Source: Gammaproteobacteria bacterium
GTDB taxonomy: Bacteria > Pseudomonadota > Gammaproteobacteria > Pseudomonadales > Azotimanducaceae
Assembly (NCBI GenBank): GCA_012269545.1
Contig: JAAXKB010000040.1
Location: forward strand, 1 to 64,000
Reading direction: 5' to 3'
Length of the DNA stretch: 64,000 nt
The notes below the pieces were generated by a model. The model was not told the DNA's origin and did not search any database. It was given only the letters and a program-made list of their open reading frames with translations. Position 1 is the stretch's first letter. Every line of letters begins with the position of its first letter. A program made the position numbers and the translations under genes. Of this stretch, positions 27,030-35,847 are shown piece by piece.

Positions 27030-28316
27030 GTGCAGCATCCACCCAATTCAGAATCGTTCAATCCGCAAGAGGATACCCGCTTAAAGCGCCTTACTGGCAC
27101 GAATCTGGGTTGGCGTTGGGTGGCGGTTGCTCTCATTTTTGTTCTGGGCCTCGTCGCGTTCGCCAACGGCGTTGCACTCACCGAACGTCCAGACGTCAAC
27201 CAAGCGCCTGCGCTGGAGCAGATCTATTACATACTGGGTCTGTTTGTCGTCGGTGGTCTCGACCTTGGCATGCCCGTTGGCGGTCCGTTGTGGGCTAACA
27301 CGATGCTCTGGATTGCTTTCTTCGGCGCTCCTTTACTGACTGCATCCGCCCTCGTCGAAGCCGTACTGCGGGTGCTCAACCCGCAGCAATGGTTACTCAG
27401 GAATCTGCAGGATCACGTGGTGATATTCGGCTCAGGCGAGCTCACCATCAGCTACCTGAGATTATTGCGCAGGGAGAACCGCAACTGCCGGGTAGTCGTC
27501 GTTGACACGGACTTTGATTCCATTCGCGAGCAAGAGCTGCAGCAGAAGTACGGCGTGGCTACAGTTGTCGGCGATTTGACCTTAGGCTTTTTGCGCAAGC
27601 AACTGAAACTCAAACACGCCAAGCGGGTCTTATTGCTGGGCAACAATGACTTCCAAGCCTTCGAAGCAGCGACCCGGGTCTTGGAATCTGCACCAAACTT
27701 AAAATTTAGAGTTGTCATCCACTGCCAAAACCTGCGTTTCATGCGCACGTTGTTAAAGACATCGCTGGGGCGTCACTGCATTATTTTCAATCGCTACAAC
27801 ATGGCGGGAATGGCCTTTGTGCGCCGCGACCTGCGTCAGCAGTTTGCTCGCAGCGAAGGGTTGGACAATGTGGTCGTCGCAGGATTTGGGCGTTTCGGTC
27901 AATCTGTGGTCGAACAGCTAAGACGTACCCAAGAGCGTGAGCTGGCCCACGTGGTCATCATTGATCAAGACGCGGAGCGGCGCATGATGGTCGTCGAGGA
28001 GCAACAGCAGTTGCCGTCAAACTACGAGCGTTCGGTCCTACGCGGCGACATTTCTAACCCAGAAGTATGGCGACGAGTGGCCGCGAAGATCGATCTGGAA
28101 AAAGAAAATACGGTTTTCATCCTTGGTACAGGCAGCGGACGAGACAATCTGCGCACAGCACTGTGGTTAAAACAAAAATACCCTCAGTCTCACGTCTTCG
28201 CGCGATCCAATGGCGACTCGCGCTTTGCCAGTTCTGTAGGCGAGGAGAAAAACATCAACGCCTTCAGCATTAACGCTCTGTTGGAAGGCATGATTCCGGT
28301 GCGCTGGACTCGATAA
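27030..28316 (+). CDS. Two-RCK membrane protein, potassium-channel-like with atypical pore
   Basis: A 428-residue protein with two membrane helices (about 29-48 and 90-115), a hydrophobic pore-loop-like segment between them (62-80), then two Rossmann nucleotide-binding (RCK/TrkA-N-type) domains starting VVIFGSGELTISYL (130-143) and VVVAGFGRFGQSVVEQL (281-297). The overall build is that of ligand-gated K channels of the 2TM-RCK type. The selectivity filter TxGYG is absent; the loop reads VVGGLDLG instead. It may be a cation channel of different selectivity (CASTOR/POLLUX-like proteins also deviate) or a sensor. GTG start after GAGAG. Monocistronic. Confidence 0.82.
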   Translation: MQHPPNSESFNPQEDTRLKRLTGTNLGWRWVAVALIFVLGLVAFANGVALTERPDVNQAPALEQIYYILGLFVVGGLDLGMPVGGPLWANTMLWIAFFGAPLLTASALVEAVLRVLNPQQWLLRNLQDHVVIFGSGELTISYLRLLRRENRNCRVVVVDTDFDSIREQELQQKYGVATVVGDLTLGFLRKQLKLKHAKRVLLLGNNDFQAFEAATRVLESAPNLKFRVVIHCQNLRFMRTLLKTSLGRHCIIFNRYNMAGMAFVRRDLRQQFARSEGLDNVVVAGFGRFGQSVVEQLRRTQERELAHVVIIDQDAERRMMVVEEQQQLPSNYERSVLRGDISNPEVWRRVAAKIDLEKENTVFILGTGSGRDNLRTALWLKQKYPQSHVFARSNGDSRFASSVGEEKNINAFSINALLEGMIPVRWTR

Positions 28317-28332
28317 ACCTCTGGATATTTCG

Positions 28333-30153
28333 CTACCAGCCGCATTGGCGGTCGGCGTTTTGCTCCCTCAGCCAAGCCATTAGCGGCTGAAAGTAATCAG
28401 TGATCGCTTCTGCATCCATACGTCTTTGCCCCGTCAACGCCTGCATGGCGTCGGGCCAAGGCTTACTTGCCCCCATGGCGAGCATCGCCCCCAACTTTTC
28501 CCCAGCCGCTTCGCTGTTGTAAATCGAACAGTTGTGCAGCGGACCCTGATAACCCGCCGCATCACACAGCGCCCGGTGAAACTGGAACTGCATGACATGG
28601 GAGAGGAAATAGCGGGTGTAGGGCGTATTACCGGGAATATGGTATTTCGCGCCGGGATCAAAGTCGGTCTCGGTGCGTTCAACCGCAGGCTCAATACCTT
28701 GGTAGGACTCCCGCAGAGCCCACCAGCCTGCATTGTACTGGTCAGGCGTAATATCGCCTGAGAACACTTTCCAGCGCCACTCGTCGATGAGTTTTCCAAA
28801 TGGCAGAAAGGCGATCTTATCCAGCGCCAGTTTCATTTGCTGGTTGATGGTCGCCTCGTCACTGACTTCAACACGATCAACCAAGCCCTTTTGATGCAGA
28901 TAGTCCGGCGTCATCGACAGCACGATGGTGTCACCGATGGCCTCGTGAAAACCATCATGGGCACCACCTTTGAAAAACGGGCGTAGGTCTTTGTACATCA
29001 GATAGTAGTAAATATGACCCAGCTCATGGTGCAGCGTCGCTAGCTGTTCTTCATTGGCTTCAACGCATTGCTTGATACGGGGATCGTTGCCGTTGTCCAA
29101 ATCCCACGCACTGGCATGACAGACTGCGTCGTGATCCGTCGGCGCCACCAGCATGGAATTCTCCCAAAAACTCTGGGGCAGCTCGGGCAAACCTAGCGAA
29201 GTAAAAAAGGCTTCTGCGGTTTCGGTCATACGAACAGGATCGTAATTTTGCGCTTGTAACGCCGATGTCACGTCCAGCGGCGCCACCCCCGGATAGGGCT
29301 CTAGCAAGTCGTATAGATTTCCCCAACTTTGCGCCCACATGTTGCCCAGCAGGTGGGCTGGAATCGGCCCCTGACGGGACACCCGATCCTCACCATACTG
29401 TTCAACCAAGGTGTCGCGCACATGACAATGCAGAGCTTCATACAATGGTTCGACCTGACCCCACAGACGCTCGGTTTCCGCCTCAAATTCGGCCGTCGTC
29501 AAATCGTAGCCGCCCTTCCACTGCTCACCCAAATCGGCGAAGCCCAGTTCCTGGGAGCCCATATTCACCAGTTCGACAAAGCGCTGGTACATGGGCCGCA
29601 TGGGAGGGGAGACTCCGCGCCATGCGAGCCAAGCATCAAGCTGTTCGTCGTAATCTCGCGAGCCCGCTAATATGTTTTCAAGCTGCGGTAGCGTCTTACA
29701 ATTGTCACCCGAGTCATCGCAGGCTTTGCCCGCGCCGTAGAAGCCCTCCAGATCCGTAGCCAGTTGGGCCAGCTCGGCGCGCAGCACCGGATCGTTTGGC
29801 GCCGGCATGGAAGAACCGCGCAAAATCAGCTCAATTGCTCTGGCGCTTTCCGGATCCGTAGGTACATCTTTCAGCTTCTTCGCCTGAGCAATCAGCGCGC
29901 TCTCGAAGGCCAACGACCGCTCGCCAGCACGCGCGGCGAGCTCACCGGTATCTGGCGTGATGTAGGTTGCGCGCAACCAGAAGGCAAGACCCACCTCCTT
30001 ATTAAGATCCAACATTTCTTGTTCGCTGCGACGCAGAAAATCGGCAGGGCTTTCTGCCACTGCCTCATCGTTACCACCGACTTGATTTTCTTCAATTGGC
30101 GAACCGCAGGCGACCAATAAAAGGACCGATGCTATTGACAGTCGTGACTTCAC
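28333..30153 (-). CDS. M2 family peptidyl-dipeptidase (ACE-like) lipoprotein
   Basis: A 606-residue zinc peptidase of the angiotensin-converting-enzyme family. HELGH (about 376-380) and the downstream Glu of HEAIGD (about 404) are the zinc ligands; FHEAIGDTI and the late HIPGNTPYTRYFLSH stretch are family marks. From the GTG at 30153, preceded by AGAGG, the protein begins with a lipoprotein signal and lipobox LLVAC (Cys16), so it is membrane-anchored and faces the periplasm. The frame runs 29 codons further upstream but without a signal-like sequence. It probably takes dipeptides off oligopeptides. It converges with the channel-like gene. Confidence 0.93.
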   Translation of the reverse strand: MKSRLSIASVLLLVACGSPIEENQVGGNDEAVAESPADFLRRSEQEMLDLNKEVGLAFWLRATYITPDTGELAARAGERSLAFESALIAQAKKLKDVPTDPESARAIELILRGSSMPAPNDPVLRAELAQLATDLEGFYGAGKACDDSGDNCKTLPQLENILAGSRDYDEQLDAWLAWRGVSPPMRPMYQRFVELVNMGSQELGFADLGEQWKGGYDLTTAEFEAETERLWGQVEPLYEALHCHVRDTLVEQYGEDRVSRQGPIPAHLLGNMWAQSWGNLYDLLEPYPGVAPLDVTSALQAQNYDPVRMTETAEAFFTSLGLPELPQSFWENSMLVAPTDHDAVCHASAWDLDNGNDPRIKQCVEANEEQLATLHHELGHIYYYLMYKDLRPFFKGGAHDGFHEAIGDTIVLSMTPDYLHQKGLVDRVEVSDEATINQQMKLALDKIAFLPFGKLIDEWRWKVFSGDITPDQYNAGWWALRESYQGIEPAVERTETDFDPGAKYHIPGNTPYTRYFLSHVMQFQFHRALCDAAGYQGPLHNCSIYNSEAAGEKLGAMLAMGASKPWPDAMQALTGQRRMDAEAITDYFQPLMAWLREQNADRQCGW

Positions 30154-30270
30154 CTCAGCCTCTCGTGAGCTACTAAACAGCTTTGAAGATACTGCAAGAA
30201 AACAATCGACCCAAGGACATCTGTGTGTAGAGTCTGGCAAACTTGTTACTCGGCTTTTTGAGGGGATTAT

Positions 30271-31263
30271 ATGCCAACGTTATCAGTACTCGATCTGTCA
30301 CCCATTTGTGAAGACGGTGACGCAGCTCAGGCGCTCAACAATTCGCGCGCGCTGGCTCAACACTGTGAAAACGCGGGCTACCATCGCTACTGGGTCGCCG
30401 AACACCACAACATGCGCGGCATCGCTAGCGCAGCAACGTCCGTCCTGATAGGCCACATTGCTGGGGGCACGACATCCATACGGGTCGGATCTGGCGGCAT
30501 CATGCTGCCCAATCACTCCCCACTGATGGTCGCGGAACAATTTGGCACGCTGGAGGCTCTGTATCCTGGGCGAATCGACTTGGGCTTAGGCCGTGCTCCG
30601 GGCACGGATGGCATTACTGCTCACGCTCTGCGCCGTACTCTGCACAGCGACCCAAACCATTTTCCACAAGATGTGATCGAGCTGAAAGGCTATCTCAGCA
30701 AAACCTGTCAGCCCCAACAGCGAGTGACTGCGGTGCCCGGTTTTGGCTCGGAGGTTCCGCTATACATTTTAGGTTCCAGTTTATTTGGAGCGCAGTTGGC
30801 CGCAATTTTGGGCCTACCTTTCGCCTTTGCGTCGCATTTCGCCCCTGACGCCATGATGCGTGCTATCGCCCTGTATCGGCAGGAATTTGAGCCTTCGGAG
30901 CAACTGGATAAACCGCATGTCATTTTGGGCTACAACATATGCGCAGCGGACACCGAGGAGGAAGCGCTGCTGCTGCGTTCATCGGGACTTCAGGCTTTTT
31001 TAAATTTGCGTCAGGGTTCCCCGGGGCCACTGCCCAAGCCCGACCCAAACTTTGAAGCTAACCTGAGCGATACGGATCGTGCCATGTTACAGCAGGTCAG
31101 CTCCGCCTCTGCCGTCGGCACGATGACGTCTGTACGTGATCAGGTGAGGGAATTCGTGACCAAGACTCAGGCAGACGAACTGATCGTCGTTTCGCAGATT
31201 CACGATCATAATGCGCGCTGCAAAAGCTACGATATTGCTTTTGAGGCCTGCGCGGGCCTTTGA
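30271..31263 (+). CDS. Luciferase-like (LLM) flavin monooxygenase
   Basis: A 330-residue FMN-linked TIM-barrel of the bacterial-luciferase-like family. Marks are [26 protein letters not shown], the phosphate-binding [18 protein letters not shown] and [13 protein letters not shown]. The type is the alkanal-monooxygenase-like group often called YhbW-like; substrate unknown. GAGGGGATT precedes the ATG. It converges with the MDR reductase gene. Confidence 0.92.
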   Translation: MPTLSVLDLSPICEDGDAAQALNNSRALAQHCENAGYHRYWVAEHHNMRGIASAATSVLIGHIAGGTTSIRVGSGGIMLPNHSPLMVAEQFGTLEALYPGRIDLGLGRAPGTDGITAHALRRTLHSDPNHFPQDVIELKGYLSKTCQPQQRVTAVPGFGSEVPLYILGSSLFGAQLAAILGLPFAFASHFAPDAMMRAIALYRQEFEPSEQLDKPHVILGYNICAADTEEEALLLRSSGLQAFLNLRQGSPGPLPKPDPNFEANLSDTDRAMLQQVSSASAVGTMTSVRDQVREFVTKTQADELIVVSQIHDHNARCKSYDIAFEACAGL

Positions 31264-31270
31264 CCCGCGC
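31250..31270. terminator. GC-rich hairpin between convergent genes
   Basis: A perfect 7-bp stem GCGCGGG / CCCGCGC with a 7-base loop covers the stop codon of the LLM gene, 49 bases before the end of the convergent MDR gene. There is no T-run, so intrinsic termination is doubtful; it may slow transcription from either side. Confidence 0.25.
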
Positions 31271-31318
31271 GTTACCGTGACTTGCACTGCGGACAGGCAA
31301 CTCGTCTGAGGGATCTAC

Positions 31319-32446
31319 CTACAGGCTAGGGTTCACCAGAAACTTCTTGCCCGTTGCCTGCAGCGCATAGGTTTGCAGGACGTCTAGCTCTAACGCCTGA
31401 TCCAGCGATATCTCTTGTGCGTAGCTACTGGCAAAGGTTGTCTTGATTTCGTCGGCTACTCGCTGGCGCAGTTCGCCCGCGCGATCACGGCCGATCTTCT
31501 GCAAAAATGGTGTCAGCAACCATCCGCCAACACCCCACTGCAAACCATAACTGCGAGTGAGAGTGGTAGGCCGACGCTCGAGACCGCCGTAAATGTAGAC
31601 CTGCTTTTCTTGCGATGACCCGTAACGGCTGTACTCCGTCGCGGTTTCGTTGGCAGCAGCTTCCATGGCGACCAAGATCTGATTGGCCAACTCACCACCA
31701 CCGGTGGCATCGAAAGCTAAGTAGGCGCCAGTGGCGACAACGGCATTTTTTAGATCTTCGGTGAACGATGGCAGACTGGAATCGCAGACGTAGGTTGCAC
31801 CGATGTCGCGCAACAGTTGCGCTTGTTCCGGCTTTCGTACGATATTGACCAGATCAACCCCGTCGGCAAGACAAATTTTCTGCAGCATTTGCCCAAGGTT
31901 CGATGCCGCTGCCGTGTGAATCAGGGCACTGAAACCTTCCCGGCGCATGGTTTCAACCATGCCCAGCGACGTCAGCGGATTAACGAAGCAGGAAGCACTT
32001 TCTCGGGGACTAACGCCATCATGCATGACCAAACACTGGGTGGTGTGCAGGGTTCGGTACTCGGAATACATTGCCCCGCCCAGAACACCAACAGTTTTGC
32101 CCAGTAACGCTTGAGCCTCGGCGCTGCTTCCCGCCGCAACCACAATACCAGAGCCCTCGTTGCCAACGGGCATGGCTTCGTCGAATCGCGCTTTCAGCAT
32201 CGGCAGCACGTTCGCAGGCACATCGGCTTCCACATGATTCTCACCAACCGTTTGCGCTTGCGTTATGTCCGCCATACCCAGCAATAAGCCCAAATCCGAC
32301 GGATTGATGGGCGAAGCCTCGATCCGCACCACCACTTCCGCATCGCCGGGGGCAACAACCGGCGTTTCACCAATGGTCAACTGCAGCTTACCGCCAGATG
32401 TCACACAGGATAAAAGCTGGCGGCTGCTCGTGGGTAAATCGCTCAT
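31319..32446 (-). CDS. MDR-superfamily NAD(P)H oxidoreductase (quinone-oxidoreductase-like)
   Basis: A 375-residue medium-chain dehydrogenase/reductase. The GroES-like N-terminal domain shows VVVRIEASPINPSDLGLLLG and VGNEGSGIVVAAG; the Rossmann part has IHTAAASNLGQMLQKI in place of the usual AAxGGVG. The zinc-binding Cys cluster of alcohol dehydrogenases is not seen, which fits the quinone reductase/crotonyl-CoA-reductase-like branch. AAAGGAGAGG precedes the ATG. Gap to the divergent FBP-like gene is 144 bases. Confidence 0.9.
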   Translation of the reverse strand: MSDLPTSSRQLLSCVTSGGKLQLTIGETPVVAPGDAEVVVRIEASPINPSDLGLLLGMADITQAQTVGENHVEADVPANVLPMLKARFDEAMPVGNEGSGIVVAAGSSAEAQALLGKTVGVLGGAMYSEYRTLHTTQCLVMHDGVSPRESASCFVNPLTSLGMVETMRREGFSALIHTAAASNLGQMLQKICLADGVDLVNIVRKPEQAQLLRDIGATYVCDSSLPSFTEDLKNAVVATGAYLAFDATGGGELANQILVAMEAAANETATEYSRYGSSQEKQVYIYGGLERRPTTLTRSYGLQWGVGGWLLTPFLQKIGRDRAGELRQRVADEIKTTFASSYAQEISLDQALELDVLQTYALQATGKKFLVNPSL

Positions 32447-32590
32447 GGTTCCTCTCCTTTAAATTAGCGACAGAGCATAGCATCTCTCGACGCGACACGG
32501 ATCGAGTTACAGGCTTTTTTCTGACTGCTGCTTGCGCGCGCACTCTTCACCCCTTGTGTCTGTCTCAAGTCAGCACATACACTCATCGCC

Positions 32591-33067
32591 GTGGACGCCC
32601 TTAACATCAAAGAAATCAAAAGTTTGTTCCGCCAATCCAGCAGTGCTGAGTTGGGATTACCCGACTTGACACCCATTGATTGGGGCATTCTCGACTACCT
32701 CGGATGGGTTCATCCTTCGGGTTCTACGGCCTTCGTCGTCATGCCAGTTGCAGACGAACTTCGCGGCTTACGGTTGCGGCGCGTAATGAATACCAGTGCC
32801 CGACCTCGGACCCGTATGTGCTCGTGGTGCCATCACGTCTATCGCAGCAGAGGGACAGCACTGTTCAGTGTTTATGTGTCGGGTTCGGACGGTCGGCGCA
32901 GCATAGGTAATCACATCTGCCGTAATCTCGACTGCAGTCTGCGCATCCGTAATCTGGTATCCGATCCTCCCACCTACCTACCAGAGACACTCCATATCGA
33001 ATCAAAAATCAGGCGTTTGGAAAATTCAATTCTCACCTTCATGTCGCGAGCCAACGTGTTGGCCTGA
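32591..33067 (+). CDS. FBP-type treble-clef zinc-finger protein (FusB/EF-G-binding-like)
   Basis: A 158-residue protein whose C-terminal half carries four Cys in the treble-clef pattern Cys77, Cys80 (MCSWC), Cys110 and Cys115 (CRNLDC). This matches the zinc domain of EF-G-binding FusB-type proteins, which free EF-G from the ribosome and give fusidic acid tolerance in Gram-positives. In proteobacteria and actinobacteria similar proteins are uncharacterised. The N-terminal part is helix-strand mixed. The start is GTG with no clear Shine-Dalgarno. It precedes the acyl-CoA dehydrogenase by 177 bases; a shared role is not evident. Confidence 0.78.
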   Translation: MDALNIKEIKSLFRQSSSAELGLPDLTPIDWGILDYLGWVHPSGSTAFVVMPVADELRGLRLRRVMNTSARPRTRMCSWCHHVYRSRGTALFSVYVSGSDGRRSIGNHICRNLDCSLRIRNLVSDPPTYLPETLHIESKIRRLENSILTFMSRANVLA

Positions 33068-33244
33068 GCGCACGGCTTGGGCCCGACCGAGCTGTTTTCG
33101 ACATTTCGTAGACCGTCGTGGAAAAACACCGCCATTCACGATGCAATACTCGCCATTGGCAGCGTTGGGCCGTCCCAGCATAATAGCTGCCCGGCAAAAC
33201 AATCTGCCGCGCACCTGAAATCATCAATAAGCGAAGAGAGCACT

Positions 33245-34435
33245 ATGGAACTGGACACTTTCCGCGAAGAAACTCGAGACTGGCTAGAATCTAACTGCCC
33301 TCAAGAAATGCGATTGGGCGCTATCCACTTCGAGGATGCCTACGAATTATATCGCACAGATGCGGCTATCGAGTGGCGCGACCGCGCCCTGACTCGAGGC
33401 TGGACTGCTCCAACGTGGCCTACCGAGTACGGTGGCGGCGGCCTGGATGCGGCACACCAAAAAGTGCTCGCAGAAGAAATGGCTCGCATTAAGGCACTGC
33501 CTGCCGCGACGGGCATGGGTTTGGCGATGATCGGGCCGACCATTTTGGAAATGGGTACCGAGGAACAACGCCAGCGACACATCCCTAAAATCATTTCCGG
33601 CGAAGCGCAATGGTGTCAGGGCTATTCCGAACCCGGTGCCGGCTCAGATCTTGCTGGCTTGCAGACCAAGGCAGTCCTGGACGGTGATCAATTCATCATC
33701 AATGGCCAAAAAATCTGGACGAGCGGAGCGCAATACGCGAATTGGATGTTTGCCTTGGTCCGCACTGATCCACAGGCGCCCAAGCACGAGGGCATCAGCT
33801 TTGTCGTGCTGCCCATGGATCAGCCCGGCGTGACCGTTAAGCCAATCAAACTGATTTCTGGCAGCTCGCCGTTTTGCGAGACGTTCTTTGACAACGCCGT
33901 GGCGAAGCGCGAAGACCTGATCGGCGAACTCAACAAGGGTTGGACTGTCGGCAAGCGCCTGCTGCAGTACGAACGCAATGCCACCACCCGAGCCAAGCCG
34001 AAGAAAAAAGAGGGCGTACTTAAGCCTAAACTGAACGTCTACGCTACGACAGCGAAGCAATATCTGGGTGAAGACTCTGCCGGACGTATCGCTGACGCGG
34101 ATTTACGCAGCGACGTTCTGACTCAGGTGATGAACGAACGCGCGCTGTCATTAACCACGACGCGTGTTGTTGAAGAAAGCCGTTCCGCTGGCGCACCCGG
34201 AGCGGCAACGTCGATCTTCAAGATGGTTGGGTCATCGTTAACGAAATCCGGCTCTGAACTGAAGTCCCGCCTGCGTGGTACGTCGGGTCTGGTTTGGGAC
34301 AGCAACGAGTTTTCTGCTGACGAATTGGAGTCCACTCGCGGCTGGCTGCGTGATCGCGCTGTCACCATTTACGGTGGGACCAATGAAGTACAGCAAAATA
34401 TCATTGCCAAACGCGTATTAGGCCTGCCCGACTAA
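33245..34435 (+). CDS. Acyl-CoA dehydrogenase family protein
   Basis: A 396-residue flavoprotein of the same subfamily as the dehydrogenase at 0.75-1.9 kb. It has GYSEPGAGSDLAG, KIWTSGAQYANWMF, NKGWTVGKRLLQYER and the C-terminal YGGTNEVQQNIIAKRVLG. The ATG at 33245 is chosen (GAAGAGAG upstream, family length); the open frame continues 56 codons further with no domain character. Compared with its paralogue it has a Lys-rich insert (AKPKKKEGVLKPK) in the C-terminal domain linker. The stop overlaps the convergent amidohydrolase stop by four bases. It starts the module that runs to 41 kb. Confidence 0.93.
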   Translation: MELDTFREETRDWLESNCPQEMRLGAIHFEDAYELYRTDAAIEWRDRALTRGWTAPTWPTEYGGGGLDAAHQKVLAEEMARIKALPAATGMGLAMIGPTILEMGTEEQRQRHIPKIISGEAQWCQGYSEPGAGSDLAGLQTKAVLDGDQFIINGQKIWTSGAQYANWMFALVRTDPQAPKHEGISFVVLPMDQPGVTVKPIKLISGSSPFCETFFDNAVAKREDLIGELNKGWTVGKRLLQYERNATTRAKPKKKEGVLKPKLNVYATTAKQYLGEDSAGRIADADLRSDVLTQVMNERALSLTTTRVVEESRSAGAPGAATSIFKMVGSSLTKSGSELKSRLRGTSGLVWDSNEFSADELESTRGWLRDRAVTIYGGTNEVQQNIIAKRVLGLPD

Positions 34436-35847
34436 GCCTCATATTCGTCTTTGACGAACACTGTGGAGCCGCCAATCAGGGTGGCTCCTACGGTTGCGCT
34501 CCCCGCCTGCCCCAGAACCTCTGACCATCTCTGCTCCAACAAGCACACATCAGCCGGCATGCCCACTTCCAGTTTGCGGGCCCGGGCAAAAGGTAGCCCT
34601 TGGTTTAACGCTGATGTCGGTGTCAGATACCCCGCGAGCGCGTCTTCCACATGTACACTTTCTCTGGAACCCACTACTGCCCCGGCTGCTGTCTGCCGGT
34701 TCGCGGCGGTGGCGATCACTTGCCAAGGGTTCACGGGTCCGTAAGGAGCATCGCTACTGGCAACCACGGATACCCCAAGATCCTGTAGCCCGCGAAAACG
34801 ATACAAATTTGCCAATTCTATTTCCGTAAGATCGGCGAGATACTGTTCGCCCTTGGCATAGAGAAAAGCCGGCTGTGTTATCACCGGCATCCCCAGATCC
34901 GCGAGCCTCAGAGCCATCTCGTCGCTAATGACCGAGCCGTGTTCGATACGGTCAAAGCCCTCTTCAGGCTCAGACGCATCAGCAAGAGCAGCCAAGGCAA
35001 ACACCAGCTCTAGGTGGCTTACACAGTGAAAAGCAACATTTCGACCCTTTGTCCTCGCCGCGTTTATCCGCCGCACGAGGTCCTCCAGCGGCGGAAGGCG
35101 ATCTCCGTCCAACAAAATTTTCAAGTAACCGCTGTCTAGTGAGTCGTCTCCCATCACATTGAATCGCTGAAGCAAATCACCCTCACGACGCAGCCGCTCA
35201 AATTCCTGCCGACTTTGTTGATTGTTGTGCGCTGACGTATCAGTAACACCCACCACACCCAAACGGGCCAGCATGCGGGAAAAACCCCGAACATCAGGCT
35301 GCACGTTACCGCCGGTAGATGTCAGTCGCTGAGCAATCAGTTTGTCGTTCCGCACAATGCGGCCGTTTAATCGCCCTTGAGCATCCAATTCAACCCCATC
35401 AATCTGCTCAGAAGCGTTTAGCTGCAGCGATTCGAGTCCCAACGAATTACACACCCACAACTTACCGCTGCGATGCTGGATACGCAGCGGCCGATCGCTA
35501 CACAGCTCATCCAATGCCCAGCGGTCCAGCTCACCCAGCTGCTGTTCGTGATAAGACACACCGCGAATCCAACCGCTGCCGGCTGCACCGCGCAGTCGTT
35601 GCGCCAATCTGTCGCGGCAATCACCCACGGCGCCAGAGCCGACATCACAATCCAAGGAACCATAAGCCGCCGCAGCCGCGAACACATGAATGTGGTGATC
35701 GTGTAAACCCGGCAGCAGCTCGCCACCGCGAGCATTGAGCACGGTTTCGCCAATCACAGGAGTGAGCTGAGGGGCAATTTGTTGAATCACCTCACCCACT
35801 CGCAGATCCACGGCGCAGCCATTGAGCCAAGCGTTTTTGATTAGCAC
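34432..35847 (-). CDS. Amidohydrolase family protein (YtcJ-like, metal-dependent)
   Basis: A 471-residue TIM-barrel hydrolase. The metal-binding HxH motif is in LLPGLHDHHIHVF, the beta-strand Lys region in LKILLDGDRLP, a histidine in VAFHCVSH, RIEHGS, and an Asp in VVASSDAPYGP; the small beta-sandwich domain wraps from both ends. Relatives hydrolyse amide or cyclic amide bonds, substrates undefined. GTG at 35847 is chosen: it gives the typical VLIKNAWLNG start and overlaps the CoA-transferase stop (GTGCTAA), implying coupling. A TTG at 35871 is the longer option. It is downstream of, and probably co-transcribed with, the CoA-transferase. Confidence 0.88.
   Translation of the reverse strand: MLIKNAWLNGCAVDLRVGEVIQQIAPQLTPVIGETVLNARGGELLPGLHDHHIHVFAAAAAYGSLDCDVGSGAVGDCRDRLAQRLRGAAGSGWIRGVSYHEQQLGELDRWALDELCSDRPLRIQHRSGKLWVCNSLGLESLQLNASEQIDGVELDAQGRLNGRIVRNDKLIAQRLTSTGGNVQPDVRGFSRMLARLGVVGVTDTSAHNNQQSRQEFERLRREGDLLQRFNVMGDDSLDSGYLKILLDGDRLPPLEDLVRRINAARTKGRNVAFHCVSHLELVFALAALADASEPEEGFDRIEHGSVISDEMALRLADLGMPVITQPAFLYAKGEQYLADLTEIELANLYRFRGLQDLGVSVVASSDAPYGPVNPWQVIATAANRQTAAGAVVGSRESVHVEDALAGYLTPTSALNQGLPFARARKLEVGMPADVCLLEQRWSEVLGQAGSATVGATLIGGSTVFVKDEYEA

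Noticed and set aside
33026-33227. Short minus-strand frames between the FBP-like and acyl-CoA dehydrogenase genes
   Set aside because: Two overlapping frames of about 62 codons lack start signals and differ in composition from genes nearby.
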